Shown here piece after piece: positions 1-7,912 of a stretch of DNA of 64,000 nt (the first letter of the stretch is position 1; the number at the start of each line of letters is the position of its first letter). The DNA lies in the NCBI RefSeq assembly GCF_007830125.1, contig NZ_VLLG01000005.1, positions 558,001 to 622,000 of the forward strand, in the 5' to 3' direction. Below the pieces are notes generated by a model. That model ran no database searches. It saw nothing but the letters and a program-made list of their open reading frames with translations, and had not been told where the DNA came from. The stretch comes from Chitinophaga japonensis. Its GTDB lineage: Bacteria > Bacteroidota > Bacteroidia > Chitinophagales > Chitinophagaceae. The translations under genes were made by a program, and so were the position numbers.

Positions 1-939
1 CCGCTGGCGGAACTGGTGAAGATAGATCCCAAGTCCATTGGCGTAGGCCAGTACCAGCACGACGTGAACCAGTCGCACCTGAAACAGGGCTTGGACCGCG
101 TAGTGGTGAGCTGCGTGAACATGGTAGGCGTGAACCTGAATACGGCCTCCAAGCACCTGCTGGCTTACATTTCCGGCCTGGGGCCCTCCCTGGCGGAGAA
201 CATCGTAAAGTACCGCAGGGAGAACGGGGCTTTCCGCAACCGGGCCGCGCTGAAAAAAGTGCCCCGCCTTGGCGACAAGGCTTTTGAGCAGTGCGCCGGC
301 TTTTTGCGCATCGAGAACGGCGACAACCCGCTGGACAACTCCGCCGTGCACCCGGAAAGGTATGCCCTGATAGAAGCCATGGCCGCCCAGCAGCAATGTA
401 CCGTACCCGACCTGATGGGCAAGGAAGACCTGCGCAAAAAGATAGACCTGAAGCAATACGTGAGCGAAGAAGTAGGCCTGCTGACCCTGGAGGACATCAT
501 GAAGGAGCTGGACAAGCCCAGCCGCGATCCCCGCGACGAGATCTCCATCTTTGAGTACGCGGAAGGCATCCACAAGATCGAGGACGTGAAGCCCGGCATG
601 ACGCTGCCCGGCGTAGTGACCAACATTACCGCCTTCGGCGCTTTCGTGGACATTGGCGTGAAACAGGACGGCCTGGTGCACATCTCCCACCTGTCCAACA
701 AGTTTGTGAGCAATCCCAACGAGGTGGTGAAGCTGAACCAGAAAGTAACAGTCACCGTGCTGGAAGTAGACCCGGCCCGCAAGCGCATTTCCCTGTCCAT
801 GAAGGACAACGAAGCGCCTGCCGGCGGCGGAGGCGGCGGCCAGCGCAGGGAAAGAAGGGACAAACCGGCCAACAAGCAGGCAGCGCCCCTGAATGATTTC
901 CAGGCCAAGCTGATGGAGCTGAAGAAGAAGTTCAATTAA
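1..939 (+). CDS. tex: Tex-type RNA-binding transcription accessory protein, C-terminal part (5' end outside window)
   Basis: The frame is open from the first base, so the gene starts upstream; the GTG at 16 is only an internal codon. The visible part holds the end of the YqgF/RuvC-like domain, where the stretch KIDPKSIGVGQYQHDVNQ is highly characteristic of Tex. Next comes a helix-hairpin-helix region (VNLNTASKHLLAYISGLG, then LGDKAFEQCAGFLRI). A C-terminal S1 RNA-binding domain follows (PGVVTNITAFGAFVDIGV, DGLVHISHLS). A Gly-rich, basic tail ends the protein. Tex proteins bind nucleic acid and are linked to transcription and RNA turnover; that role is family knowledge. The gene stands alone on the plus strand and converges with the minus-strand cluster that begins at 944. 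Confidence 0.93.
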   Translation, partial: PLAELVKIDPKSIGVGQYQHDVNQSHLKQGLDRVVVSCVNMVGVNLNTASKHLLAYISGLGPSLAENIVKYRRENGAFRNRAALKKVPRLGDKAFEQCAGFLRIENGDNPLDNSAVHPERYALIEAMAAQQQCTVPDLMGKEDLRKKIDLKQYVSEEVGLLTLEDIMKELDKPSRDPRDEISIFEYAEGIHKIEDVKPGMTLPGVVTNITAFGAFVDIGVKQDGLVHISHLSNKFVSNPNEVVKLNQKVTVTVLEVDPARKRISLSMKDNEAPAGGGGGGQRRERRDKPANKQAAPLNDFQAKLMELKKKFN

Positions 940-943
940 TAAT

Positions 944-1258
944 TCACTCTACAGCGATCAGCGGCTCATATCTCCTGTCGGGATAATGGGCGGACAGTAC
1001 GCCGTTGCTCACATACGCATCTACCTGCTGTTGGGTGAGCGTAGTGGGCAGGTTGCCGTTGGTAGTGCCGTAAAAGCAGTAGGTGCCGGCATGTGGCTGG
1101 CAATAGCGCAGGTTATAACTGGCGCCCGGTATGCGGGTGTAAGTGCCGTCGCTTTGCGGATCAATATAGATCCAGGGCGTAACACGGGCGCCGGCAACGG
1201 CAGCCATAATGCCTGTGGCCAGCGCCAGCAGGAACAGGAATGGGCGGATCGGTTTCAT
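944..1258 (-). CDS. Small exported protein, DUF6520-like
   Basis: A 104-residue protein. It begins with a clear signal peptide (MKPIRPFLFLLALATGIMAA) followed by a short mature domain with two cysteines (YCQPHAGTYCFYG). The open frame extends upstream to 1351, but the signal peptide fits the ATG at 1258, which is the start used here. Size, signal peptide and the paired-cysteine core resemble the small exported DUF6520 proteins common in Bacteroidota; the family call is by resemblance only. It is last in a minus-strand series and its stop lies 4 bases from the end of tex, which converges on it. Function unknown. Confidence 0.6.
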   Translation of the reverse strand: MKPIRPFLFLLALATGIMAAVAGARVTPWIYIDPQSDGTYTRIPGASYNLRYCQPHAGTYCFYGTTNGNLPTTLTQQQVDAYVSNGVLSAHYPDRRYEPLIAVE

Positions 1259-1320
1259 GGTGTAACATTTTAAGGAAACCCAAGTTAGCCGATCCCACTG
1301 CAATAGCACAGCAGCCTGCT

Positions 1321-1845
1321 TCAGGGGCGCCTTGCAAATTTCTGCTGCCATTCCTTCAGGGGCTGGGGCGCGGCCGTATCCCCCTTTTCAGCATAGATCT
1401 TCACCTTGCCGTCAATGGCGATACCGGCATAGATGATATCGCGGTTCATATCAATGGCCAGGGCAGCTTCATCGGAAGCACAATGATGGGGCCTGCAGCC
1501 CTCGTTAAAAAGGATGCCGCCTTCCACCTCTATGGGGGGCGCCACCTGGTACCGGCGCATAAAGGCTGCCGTATCCCTGCCCAGCAGGTCCCGGAAACGC
1601 TGTTTCAGGGGCGCTTTCTCCAGCAAATCCACTTCTCCTGCATAGCGGCCGGTATAATCCTCAAAACGGCTCCAGGAGGTAACTTCATTGGTAATAACGG
1701 TGTCACTGGCCGGGATCATGGTATCTGCGGAAGGCGCGTTGCTTGCTTTTTCCGGGGTATGCGTTCTTTCTTTCCTGGCAACAGGTTGTTCGCATGCCCA
1801 CATGTGCACACAGGTGGCCAGCAGTGAAGGCAGGAGCTTTCTCAT
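1321..1845 (-). CDS. Exported protein with Ivy-like (lysozyme inhibitor) CRPHHC motif
   Basis: A 174-residue protein from the ATG at 1845 (MRKLLPSLLATCVHMWACEQ); the frame allows an earlier start at 1878. The N terminus is an export signal, possibly of lipoprotein type but without a canonical lipobox. A Ser/Thr/Pro-rich linker follows, then a domain with EGCRPHHCASDEAALAIDM. That matches the C-K/R-P-H-D/H-C loop of the Ivy family, periplasmic inhibitors of C-type lysozyme that insert this loop into the enzyme's active site. The surrounding sequence is otherwise diverged, so a lysozyme-inhibitor role is an inference. It sits 28 bases after the enoyl-CoA hydratase gene on the same strand. Confidence 0.6.
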   Translation of the reverse strand: MRKLLPSLLATCVHMWACEQPVARKERTHTPEKASNAPSADTMIPASDTVITNEVTSWSRFEDYTGRYAGEVDLLEKAPLKQRFRDLLGRDTAAFMRRYQVAPPIEVEGGILFNEGCRPHHCASDEAALAIDMNRDIIYAGIAIDGKVKIYAEKGDTAAPQPLKEWQQKFARRP

Positions 1846-1906
1846 AGTCATGGTTACAATACTCATTATAAATGTCATTAATCAGCCGCCTGCCGTAAAC
1901 GGCCGG

Positions 1907-2686
1907 CTACTCGCCTTTAAAGGCCGGCGCACGCTTTTCCAGAAAAGCCTGCATGCCTTCTTTCTGGTCTTCGGATGCGAATAAGAGGTAAAAATTCCTG
2001 CGCTCAAAGTGCAGCCCCTCTTCCAGGGAGCTGTCAAACGCTTTGAGCACCGCCTCTTTGGCCATTTTTACAGCCAGGGGGCTCATTACGGCTACTTCTT
2101 TCGCCAGCTTCACCGCTTCTTCGAGGTAGAGCGCTACGGGCGTTACCCGGTTGATCAGGCCTGCGGCCAGCGCTTCTTCCGCGGTAATAAAGCGGCCGGT
2201 CAGCACCATTTCCATGGCCCTGGCCTTCCCGATAGCCCGGGTAAGGCGTTGGGTGCCGCCTGCACCGGGCATTACGCCGATCTTTATTTCCGGCTGTCCG
2301 AAACGGGCCGTTTCGCTGGCTACGATCATGTCACACAGCATGGCCAGCTCGCATCCCCCGCCCAGGGCAAAGCCGCTGACGGCTGCGATCAGGGGTTTCT
2401 TTGTTTTTTTGATAGCGTCCCAGGTGCTGAACTGGTCCGTGTTGTACATGTCAATGGCGCTCTTGCCCGCCATTTGTGTAATGTCCGCCCCTGCTGCAAA
2501 TGCTTTTTCATTGCCACTTAAAACCACCGCCCGTACCTGGGGATCGGCGTCCAGCGCCTTCAGGGCGTCTTTCAGTTCCGACATCAATTGCAGGTTCAGT
2601 GCATTCAGTGCTTCGGGGCGGTTCAATTGAATATGGGCAACATGGGTTGCCACCTGTTGGTGTATGATCAGGAATTCCGGTTGCAT
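1907..2686 (-). CDS. Enoyl-CoA hydratase/isomerase (crotonase family)
   Basis: A full-length crotonase of 259 residues. The oxyanion-hole and CoA-binding segments are clear: AFAAGADITQM near residue 63 and AVSGFALGGGCELAMLCD near residue 103. Both catalytic acids expected for hydratase activity are present, one in GGGCELAM and one in FGQPEIKIGVMPGAGG. The expected reaction is reversible hydration of 2-enoyl-CoA to 3-hydroxyacyl-CoA in fatty acid or amino acid degradation. The C-terminal helix (LEEGLHFERRNFYLLFASED, FLEKRAPAFKG) is typical. The start lies 8 bases after the DUF3667 gene, suggesting co-transcription, although no functional link is evident. Confidence 0.92.
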   Translation of the reverse strand: MQPEFLIIHQQVATHVAHIQLNRPEALNALNLQLMSELKDALKALDADPQVRAVVLSGNEKAFAAGADITQMAGKSAIDMYNTDQFSTWDAIKKTKKPLIAAVSGFALGGGCELAMLCDMIVASETARFGQPEIKIGVMPGAGGTQRLTRAIGKARAMEMVLTGRFITAEEALAAGLINRVTPVALYLEEAVKLAKEVAVMSPLAVKMAKEAVLKAFDSSLEEGLHFERRNFYLLFASEDQKEGMQAFLEKRAPAFKGE

Positions 2687-2694
2687 TACTAAAT

Positions 2695-3705
2695 TTACAG
2701 AATTACGGCAAATAGCAGCAATACAAAAAAGGCAAACACGAACGCAAAAGAAATGCCATAAACAAACATCAGCACCGTCCCTTTCCAGAGCGAACGCAGG
2801 AATGACTGCCCGTAAGCGTTTCGCAGCGCAAACACCAGGTACCCGAAGATCAGCAGCAGCCCGTAGCCGGTAAAGGTATCCGAGTCGCTGAACCAGTGGT
2901 CCAGCAGCAGCGCCAGCATCAGCACGATGAACGCAAAGCAGTGCAGGTGCAGGGAAAAAATGGCATGGTCCGTATAATACCAGCGTTTCCAGTTATAGAT
3001 CCCCTTCAGGAACAGCGCAAACAGCGGCAGCAGCACAAACATCAGCTTGGGGCCGTGGTGCTTGATAGCTTCCCAGAAGCTGCCTTCCTCGTAATGTTCT
3101 TTCATATCCAGCGTCCGCCGCCTGAGCCGGCGCTCCAGGGCGCCGTCCCGCTTGTCTGCCGGCAACTGCTGCTGCACGGAATCATATTCATGCAGGGTAC
3201 GGTATCTGCCTTTTGCACCCGGCAGGCCCGTTACCACGATCAGGGAATCCTTACGGTGCACGCCCCCCTCATCCAGCACTTTCTGCAGGGTATCGTCCAC
3301 GGCGGTAAGTGCATCCAGCACCACCGGCACCGGGTCCCCTCCTTTTTCTATGGACACTTTATTGTGCCCGCCCTCCCCGTGCCCCTGTCCGTTCGGGATC
3401 ATTGCCAGGAGCAGGAAAAAGATAAAGGAGATAAAAATATACAGCTTGATGGGATTCACATAAGCGGCCCTGCGCCCGGCGATATACTCTTTGGTAAGAC
3501 GGCCCGGCCTGAAGAGCAGGTACTTCAGGGTGGTCAGGAACTGCGAATCGTAGTGCAGCACATCCCCCACAAAATGTTTAACGAGATGCCCGAAAGATTC
3601 ATGCGTTACGGCGTTCTCCTGGCCGCAATGCGTGCAATATCTTTCCGGAACTTCCGTTCCACAGTTCAGGCAGTGCTTATCCTGCCGCAAAGGTTGTGTT
3701 TTCAA
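2695..3705 (-). CDS. DUF3667 membrane protein with N-terminal zinc ribbon
   Basis: A 336-residue protein. A zinc ribbon opens it (CLNCGTEVPERYCTHCGQEN, two CxxC knuckles). The DUF3667 signature follows (LKYLLFRPGRLTKEYIAG, YVNPIKLYIFISFIFFLL). A soluble loop of about 130 residues separates the first membrane helix from several C-terminal helices (LMFVLLPLFALFLKGIY, FAFVFAFFVLLLFAVIL). DUF3667 proteins are common Bacteroidota inner-membrane proteins of unknown function. A TAGTTTTG element on the minus strand at 3736-3743, about 30 bases upstream, fits the -7 box of its promoter. The enoyl-CoA hydratase gene follows within 8 bases. Confidence 0.88.
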   Translation of the reverse strand: MKTQPLRQDKHCLNCGTEVPERYCTHCGQENAVTHESFGHLVKHFVGDVLHYDSQFLTTLKYLLFRPGRLTKEYIAGRRAAYVNPIKLYIFISFIFFLLLAMIPNGQGHGEGGHNKVSIEKGGDPVPVVLDALTAVDDTLQKVLDEGGVHRKDSLIVVTGLPGAKGRYRTLHEYDSVQQQLPADKRDGALERRLRRRTLDMKEHYEEGSFWEAIKHHGPKLMFVLLPLFALFLKGIYNWKRWYYTDHAIFSLHLHCFAFIVLMLALLLDHWFSDSDTFTGYGLLLIFGYLVFALRNAYGQSFLRSLWKGTVLMFVYGISFAFVFAFFVLLLFAVIL

Positions 3706-3735
3706 GCGATCATTGGGTTAGGGGCTTAAAAATAG

Positions 3736-3743
3736 CAAAACTA
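3736..3743 (-). promoter_or_regulatory. -7 promoter element for the DUF3667 gene
   Basis: On the minus strand this reads TAGTTTTG, an exact match to the Bacteroidota -7 consensus TAnnTTTG, 30 bases before the start codon at 3705. No clear TTG -33 box is seen at the usual spacing. It lies back to back with the plus-strand element at 3758-3765. Confidence 0.45.
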
Positions 3744-3757
3744 TTTTCATATGTTAT

Positions 3758-3765
3758 TACTTTTG
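3758..3765 (+). promoter_or_regulatory. -7 promoter element for the gene at 3784
   Basis: TACTTTTG matches TAnnTTTG. It lies downstream of the first in-frame ATG at 3751 and 18 bases before the ATG at 3784, so it supports 3784 as the true start. The call rests on the -7 element alone. Confidence 0.45.
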
Positions 3766-3783
3766 TCACCGTTTATACAAATT

Positions 3784-4659
3784 ATGCGATCTCTCTTCAA
3801 GCTACAAGGCAAACGTTATTTACCGGTCCTGCTCCTGCTCCTGGCGGCAGAAAGAGGCGCCGCGCAATATTACTACCAGGATATTTACAGTACCGGGCAA
3901 ACCGGCAGGAACATGGCCCTGCTGAAAGCGCAGCATGTGCGCACGCAGTTGGTGCAAAGCCTGGACGCCCGCATGGAAACAGACAATGATTTCAGGTGCC
4001 AGCGCCTGCTGTCGGCCGATTACCGGCAGATGCGCTCCATAACGCAATCCCGCGCTACCGGACTTTCTGTAATGACCTCCACCTTCTCTTCCCGGGGACT
4101 GCTGACCAAAACCGTGGACAGTACAGCAAGCAGCCTTACCACCATACAGTACCGCTATGACCCGGAAGGAAGGCTCACGGAGGTACGCTCGGTATCCAAA
4201 GCACAGGGAATGGACAATCCCTTCCGCGTTACCGAAACCCGCCACTACAGCTATAACGGGCAGGGCCACCTGGAACGCATGGTATACCGGAAAAGCATGG
4301 GCGGGGCGGATTCCACCCTGGTGTTGTTCAAAACAGACACTGCGGGCCGGGTGACGGAAGAACAGGCCTACGGCAAAAACCTGTACAGCCCCCGCATCTA
4401 TTATAATTATGACCAGCAGGGGCAACTCACGGATGTGCTGCGCTACCACCCGGGCAGGAAACGCATGCTGCCTGACTATATGTTCGAGTACGATGCGCAG
4501 CAGCGCCTGGTGCAGATGACCACCGTCAATGCCGAAAGATCAGATTATACGATCTGGCGGTACCATTACAGCGACAACGGGCTGCCGGAGCGCGAGGAAT
4601 GCTACGGCAAAGGCAAGGAGCTGCTGGGCATGATCCGGTATAAGTATGAATTTAACTGA
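3784..4659 (+). CDS. Exported protein with RHS/YD-like repeats
   Basis: A 291-residue protein from ATG 3784; the open frame begins at 3751, but the promoter element and signal peptide favour 3784. The N terminus (MRSLFKLQGKRYLPVLLLLL, then a cut near GAAQ) is a signal peptide. The mature part is a series of short beta-hairpin repeats of YD/RHS type: IQYRYDPEGRLTEV, HYSYNGQGHLERM, YYNYDQQGQLTDVL, MFEYDAQQRLVQM. Such repeats build beta-wrapped shells in RHS proteins, but this protein is far too short to encapsulate a toxin and carries no toxin domain. It is probably a small cell-surface or periplasmic protein of unknown function. Confidence 0.75.
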   Translation: MRSLFKLQGKRYLPVLLLLLAAERGAAQYYYQDIYSTGQTGRNMALLKAQHVRTQLVQSLDARMETDNDFRCQRLLSADYRQMRSITQSRATGLSVMTSTFSSRGLLTKTVDSTASSLTTIQYRYDPEGRLTEVRSVSKAQGMDNPFRVTETRHYSYNGQGHLERMVYRKSMGGADSTLVLFKTDTAGRVTEEQAYGKNLYSPRIYYNYDQQGQLTDVLRYHPGRKRMLPDYMFEYDAQQRLVQMTTVNAERSDYTIWRYHYSDNGLPEREECYGKGKELLGMIRYKYEFN

Positions 4660-4674
4660 TGTGCGCACCGCACA

Positions 4675-6339
4675 TTACTTCACTTCCGCCAGGTACTTGT
4701 GCACGAAGCTGATGGCCATGGAGCCCTCCCCTACGGCGGCCGCCACGCGGTTCATGGCGCCTGCGCGCACATCGCCGGCGGCAAAGATGCCGGGACAACT
4801 GGTTTCCAGCAGGTAGGGATCGCGGGACTGCTTCCATATCTTGCCAAAGTGCTCATAGTTCTTCAACTGGCGGCCGGTTTCAATAAATCCTTTCTCATCC
4901 CGCAGGATATCGGGTGTGATCCAGTCCGTAAAGGGCCTGGCGCCGATGAATATATAGAGCGCGTCTGCCGGCTCGGTTTGTTTTTCCCCGGTTTCCAGGT
5001 TAAGCAACACCAACTGCTCCAGCCGGTCTGATCCCATGGCTTCCGCAATTTCCGTTTTGGGCCTTATGTGGATATTCGGGGTGCCCTTTATCTGTTCTAT
5101 CAGGTAGGCGGACATGGTGCTGGAAAGATCTTCCTTCCGGATCAGGATGTGCACATTGCGGGCAAATTTGGAAAGGTACATGGCGGCCTGGCCGGCGGAG
5201 TTGCCCCCACCTACGATGAACACTTCCTTGTCCTTGCAGGCGGCTGCTTCCGTCATGGCCGCGCCATAATAGATGCCGGCGCCGGTAAAATCCGCAATAC
5301 CTTTGGTTTCCAGCTTGCGGTAATCCACCCCGGTAGTGATGATCACGCTGCGGGTATTCACTTCCGTATCATCTTCCAGGATAATTTTCTTGTAGCCGTC
5401 TTTCTGGCGGATATCCTTTACAGATTGTGGCGTAATGAATTCCGTGCCCAGGCGGGTAGCCTGCGTAATGGCGCGGCGGGTAAGGTCTGCCCCGCTCAGG
5501 CCGGTAGGAAAACCCAGGTAGTTCTCTATGCGGGAGCTGGTGCCGGCCTGTCCGCCCGGCGCCCGCCTTTCCACCAGCAGGGTCTTCAGGCCTTCGGAAG
5601 CGCCGTATACGCCGGCCGCCAGTCCGGCCGGGCCGGCGCCTATGATCACCACATCATACACGTCATGTTTGATCTGGGGGTTCAGCCCTACCTTGCCGGC
5701 AATATCCATAATGGAGGGATTGGCAAGACAAGCCCCGTCCTCGAAGAACACCACGGGCATGTCTTTCAGTCCCAGTCCGTTCAACTGCAGGAGGCGCGGG
5801 CCTTCTTCGGTAGCCTGCACATCCAGCCACTGGTAGGGGATCAGGTTGCCGGCCAGGAAATCCTTTACTGCATGGGACTGCTGGGAGAACTGGTAGCCTA
5901 CTACTTTTATGCCTTTGAACGCCGGGCGGTAAATGTGCTGCCAGTCGTCCAGCAGGTCGTCGATAACCGGATACAGCTTTTCTTCCGGCGGGCCCCAGGG
6001 CTTTACGAGGTAGTAATCCAACTGCACGGAGTTAATGGCGCGGATCGCGGCATCGGTGTCGGAATAAGCGGTAAGCAGCACGCGGCGGGCTTCCGGGTAG
6101 AACTGTTTTGTTTTTTCGAGAAAGTCCACTCCTTCCATTTCAGGCATACGCTGGTCTGAGATGAACATGGCGATGGTCTCGCCCTTGTTCTTCAGCTCCC
6201 GGAGGCTGTCCAGCGCTTCATTCACCACGGTGGTGCTGATGATCTTGTAGCTGTCGCGGTACTGGCTTCTGAGATCCCGCACAATAGCGCGCAGCACCTG
6301 CGCATCATCATCTATACAGAGGATTAAAGGTAGTTCCAT
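4675..6339 (-). CDS. Response regulator-glutaredoxin-like-thioredoxin reductase-like fusion, redox cysteines absent
   Basis: A 554-residue three-part protein. Residues 1-130 form a receiver domain: the acidic pocket is CIDDDAQ, the phosphoacceptor is D62 in FISDQRMPEMEG, and the conserved Lys is in YYLVKPWG. Residues about 140-215 resemble a glutaredoxin-like fold (KVVGYQFSQQSHAVKDFL ... DMPVVFFEDG), with the CPxC site replaced by SQQS. Residues about 230-554 form a flavoprotein of the thioredoxin reductase class, with the FAD motif IIGAGPAGLAAG, the NADPH motif VFIVGGGNSAGQ and a C-terminal GIFAAGDVR. The CATC active site expected before the NADPH motif is missing (YYGAAMTEAAACKDKE). It should bind FAD and NADPH but cannot run normal disulfide exchange. 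The adjacent kinase gene at 6446-7846, same strand, is its probable partner. Confidence 0.88.
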   Translation of the reverse strand: MELPLILCIDDDAQVLRAIVRDLRSQYRDSYKIISTTVVNEALDSLRELKNKGETIAMFISDQRMPEMEGVDFLEKTKQFYPEARRVLLTAYSDTDAAIRAINSVQLDYYLVKPWGPPEEKLYPVIDDLLDDWQHIYRPAFKGIKVVGYQFSQQSHAVKDFLAGNLIPYQWLDVQATEEGPRLLQLNGLGLKDMPVVFFEDGACLANPSIMDIAGKVGLNPQIKHDVYDVVIIGAGPAGLAAGVYGASEGLKTLLVERRAPGGQAGTSSRIENYLGFPTGLSGADLTRRAITQATRLGTEFITPQSVKDIRQKDGYKKIILEDDTEVNTRSVIITTGVDYRKLETKGIADFTGAGIYYGAAMTEAAACKDKEVFIVGGGNSAGQAAMYLSKFARNVHILIRKEDLSSTMSAYLIEQIKGTPNIHIRPKTEIAEAMGSDRLEQLVLLNLETGEKQTEPADALYIFIGARPFTDWITPDILRDEKGFIETGRQLKNYEHFGKIWKQSRDPYLLETSCPGIFAAGDVRAGAMNRVAAAVGEGSMAISFVHKYLAEVK

Positions 6340-6366
6340 CTTTTTTCAAAAGAGTTGAAAATTAAA

Positions 6367-6440
6367 AATTAATAATTAATAATACCAGTAACAATTGTGT
6401 GATGTTGAAACACCAGTGTGACGATTATTAATTATTAATT
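6367..6440. repeat. AT-rich inverted repeat between the kinase and response regulator genes
   Basis: Arms of 17 bases at 6367-6383 and 6424-6440 are perfect reverse complements made only of A and T (TTAATAATTAATAAT core), with a 40-base loop. The run continues as more TTATTAAT-like sequence up to 6460. It could be an mRNA hairpin separating the two genes or simply low-complexity spacer. Confidence 0.5.
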
Positions 6441-6445
6441 ATTCA

Positions 6446-7846
6446 CTATTCATTATTAATTGGCAGTGCAACGGTGAACTGTGTACGTCCGGGGGCGGAC
6501 TGCACCTTTACCGTACCGCGGTGCCGCCGCACGATCTGGGATACGATGTCCAGCCCCAGCCCGGTGCCTTTGCCTATTTCCTTGGTGGTAAAGAAGGGAT
6601 CGAATATCCTGGAGCGGATATCCTCCGGTATGCCAGCTCCGTTGTCTGTTACGGACACCAGCACACAGTCATGGTCTTTTTCCGTTCGTATTTCCAGCAC
6701 TCCTTTTTTGGCAGGTTCCATGGCGTCCAGGGCATTGTCGATCAGGTTGGTCCATACCTGGTTCAGCGCGCCGATATAAGCTTTTACAGGCGGCAGGCTG
6801 GTGTCAAAGTGCTGCACGACTTCTATATTGCCTTTGCGCAGGCGGTGCTGCAGGATGGTGAGCGTGTTCTTTATGCCGCTGTGAATATCGGTCAGTTGCT
6901 TGTCCTGCCCCTGGTCCATATGGGTAAAGTTCTTGACGGAGCTTACCAGTGTGGCTATACGCCGGGAGGCTTCCTCGATATCGGTCACCATTCTTTCCGT
7001 GATCAGGTTGCTGTTGATCCAGTTGAACACCGGCGAAATGTGCGCCTGCGGGATATGCTGCATGAACTCGTCCAGGTCTGCAGCGGTAAAGCCAAAGTCC
7101 ACGAAGTTCTCGGCGATCTCCTCCCGGTTCTCTATCTCGTACTGGTCCAGCCAATCCAGCAGCTCCTCCTCCTTTTCCGAGCGTTCCATCATGGACAGCG
7201 CGGGCCTGGCTTCCTGGCTAAGGATGGCAAACAATTTATTATTTACAATATCCACATCCGCCGGGCTCATTTGTATGGCCGTGAGCTTCCTGAAGGTATC
7301 CGGCACCAGTTGCAGGTGCTGCTTTAAGGACACGGCCCCGCGCACCACGGCGGCTGCGGGATTGTTCAGCTCATGCGCCAGGCCGGCGGAGAGCTTGCCC
7401 AGCGCCATCATTTTTTCGCTCTGTAACTGCAGGGAAGTGTATTCCCGCACGCGGTCCGTCATGATATGCACCAGCGCCTGCGTGAGCTCATAGTGCGCAC
7501 GGATCAGTTGCGGCATTTTTTCTGAAGGCAGCAGCATGAGCTGCGTATCTTCCAGGGCCATTCCGTAGGCAACGGATGTTTTCAGGCGGGAGAAAGGCAG
7601 GTACCCCGTAATGCTTTTCGGCGCCCATATGCCCAACTCCTGCCCGTCCCTCTGCTGCAGGTAGGCTTTTATGCGGCCGGACACTACCACCAGGGTGCCC
7701 CGTATCCGCTCGCCCGGCCGGAACAAGGCCTCCTCTGCCGGGAGCACAAAATGCTCGCTGTTATCGATCCACCACTGAAGCTGATCAGCAGGAACATCCT
7801 TGATGGCTTCAATGGACTGAAGCCAGTCTACAGTAACTTTATCCAT
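6446..7846 (-). CDS. Cytosolic sensor histidine kinase with Crp/cNMP-binding-like N-terminal domain
   Basis: A 466-residue protein with no membrane segment. Residues about 20-135 resemble a cyclic-nucleotide-binding beta-roll ([33 protein letters not shown]). The dimerisation and phosphoacceptor helix carries the H-box [13 protein letters not shown] near residue 160. A helical insert follows. The ATP-binding domain has the N-box [11 protein letters not shown]1 DNGAGIP, F-box DPFFTTKE and G2 GTGLGLDIV. It should autophosphorylate on the H-box histidine in response to a cytosolic signal, perhaps a nucleotide, and pass phosphate to the receiver-flavoprotein fusion 106 bases downstream. The ligand is unknown. 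Diverges from the AraC gene at 7913. Confidence 0.9.
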   Translation of the reverse strand: MDKVTVDWLQSIEAIKDVPADQLQWWIDNSEHFVLPAEEALFRPGERIRGTLVVVSGRIKAYLQQRDGQELGIWAPKSITGYLPFSRLKTSVAYGMALEDTQLMLLPSEKMPQLIRAHYELTQALVHIMTDRVREYTSLQLQSEKMMALGKLSAGLAHELNNPAAAVVRGAVSLKQHLQLVPDTFRKLTAIQMSPADVDIVNNKLFAILSQEARPALSMMERSEKEEELLDWLDQYEIENREEIAENFVDFGFTAADLDEFMQHIPQAHISPVFNWINSNLITERMVTDIEEASRRIATLVSSVKNFTHMDQGQDKQLTDIHSGIKNTLTILQHRLRKGNIEVVQHFDTSLPPVKAYIGALNQVWTNLIDNALDAMEPAKKGVLEIRTEKDHDCVLVSVTDNGAGIPEDIRSRIFDPFFTTKEIGKGTGLGLDIVSQIVRRHRGTVKVQSAPGRTQFTVALPINNE

Positions 7847-7879
7847 GAAAATGCGGTGCTTTGATAGGCTAAAGTTAGT

Positions 7880-7887
7880 TAATTTTG
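7880..7887 (+). promoter_or_regulatory. -7 promoter element for the AraC-family gene
   Basis: TAATTTTG matches TAnnTTTG and lies 26 bases before the ATG at 7913. A TTG at 7861-7863 is only 16 bases upstream, shorter than usual. The position supports ATG 7913 rather than the TTG at 7892. Confidence 0.4.
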
Positions 7888-7912
7888 CGACTTGACAGGA
7901 TTCATCAGCATC

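Noticed and set aside
165-935. Long minus-strand frame of 256 codons opposite tex
   Set aside because: It is antisense to a strongly conserved gene, has Ser/Arg-rich low-complexity content and no recognisable domain.
4652-4837. Short minus-strand frame at the end of the fusion gene
   Set aside because: It overlaps the conserved flavoprotein C terminus in another frame and has biased Arg/Gly composition.
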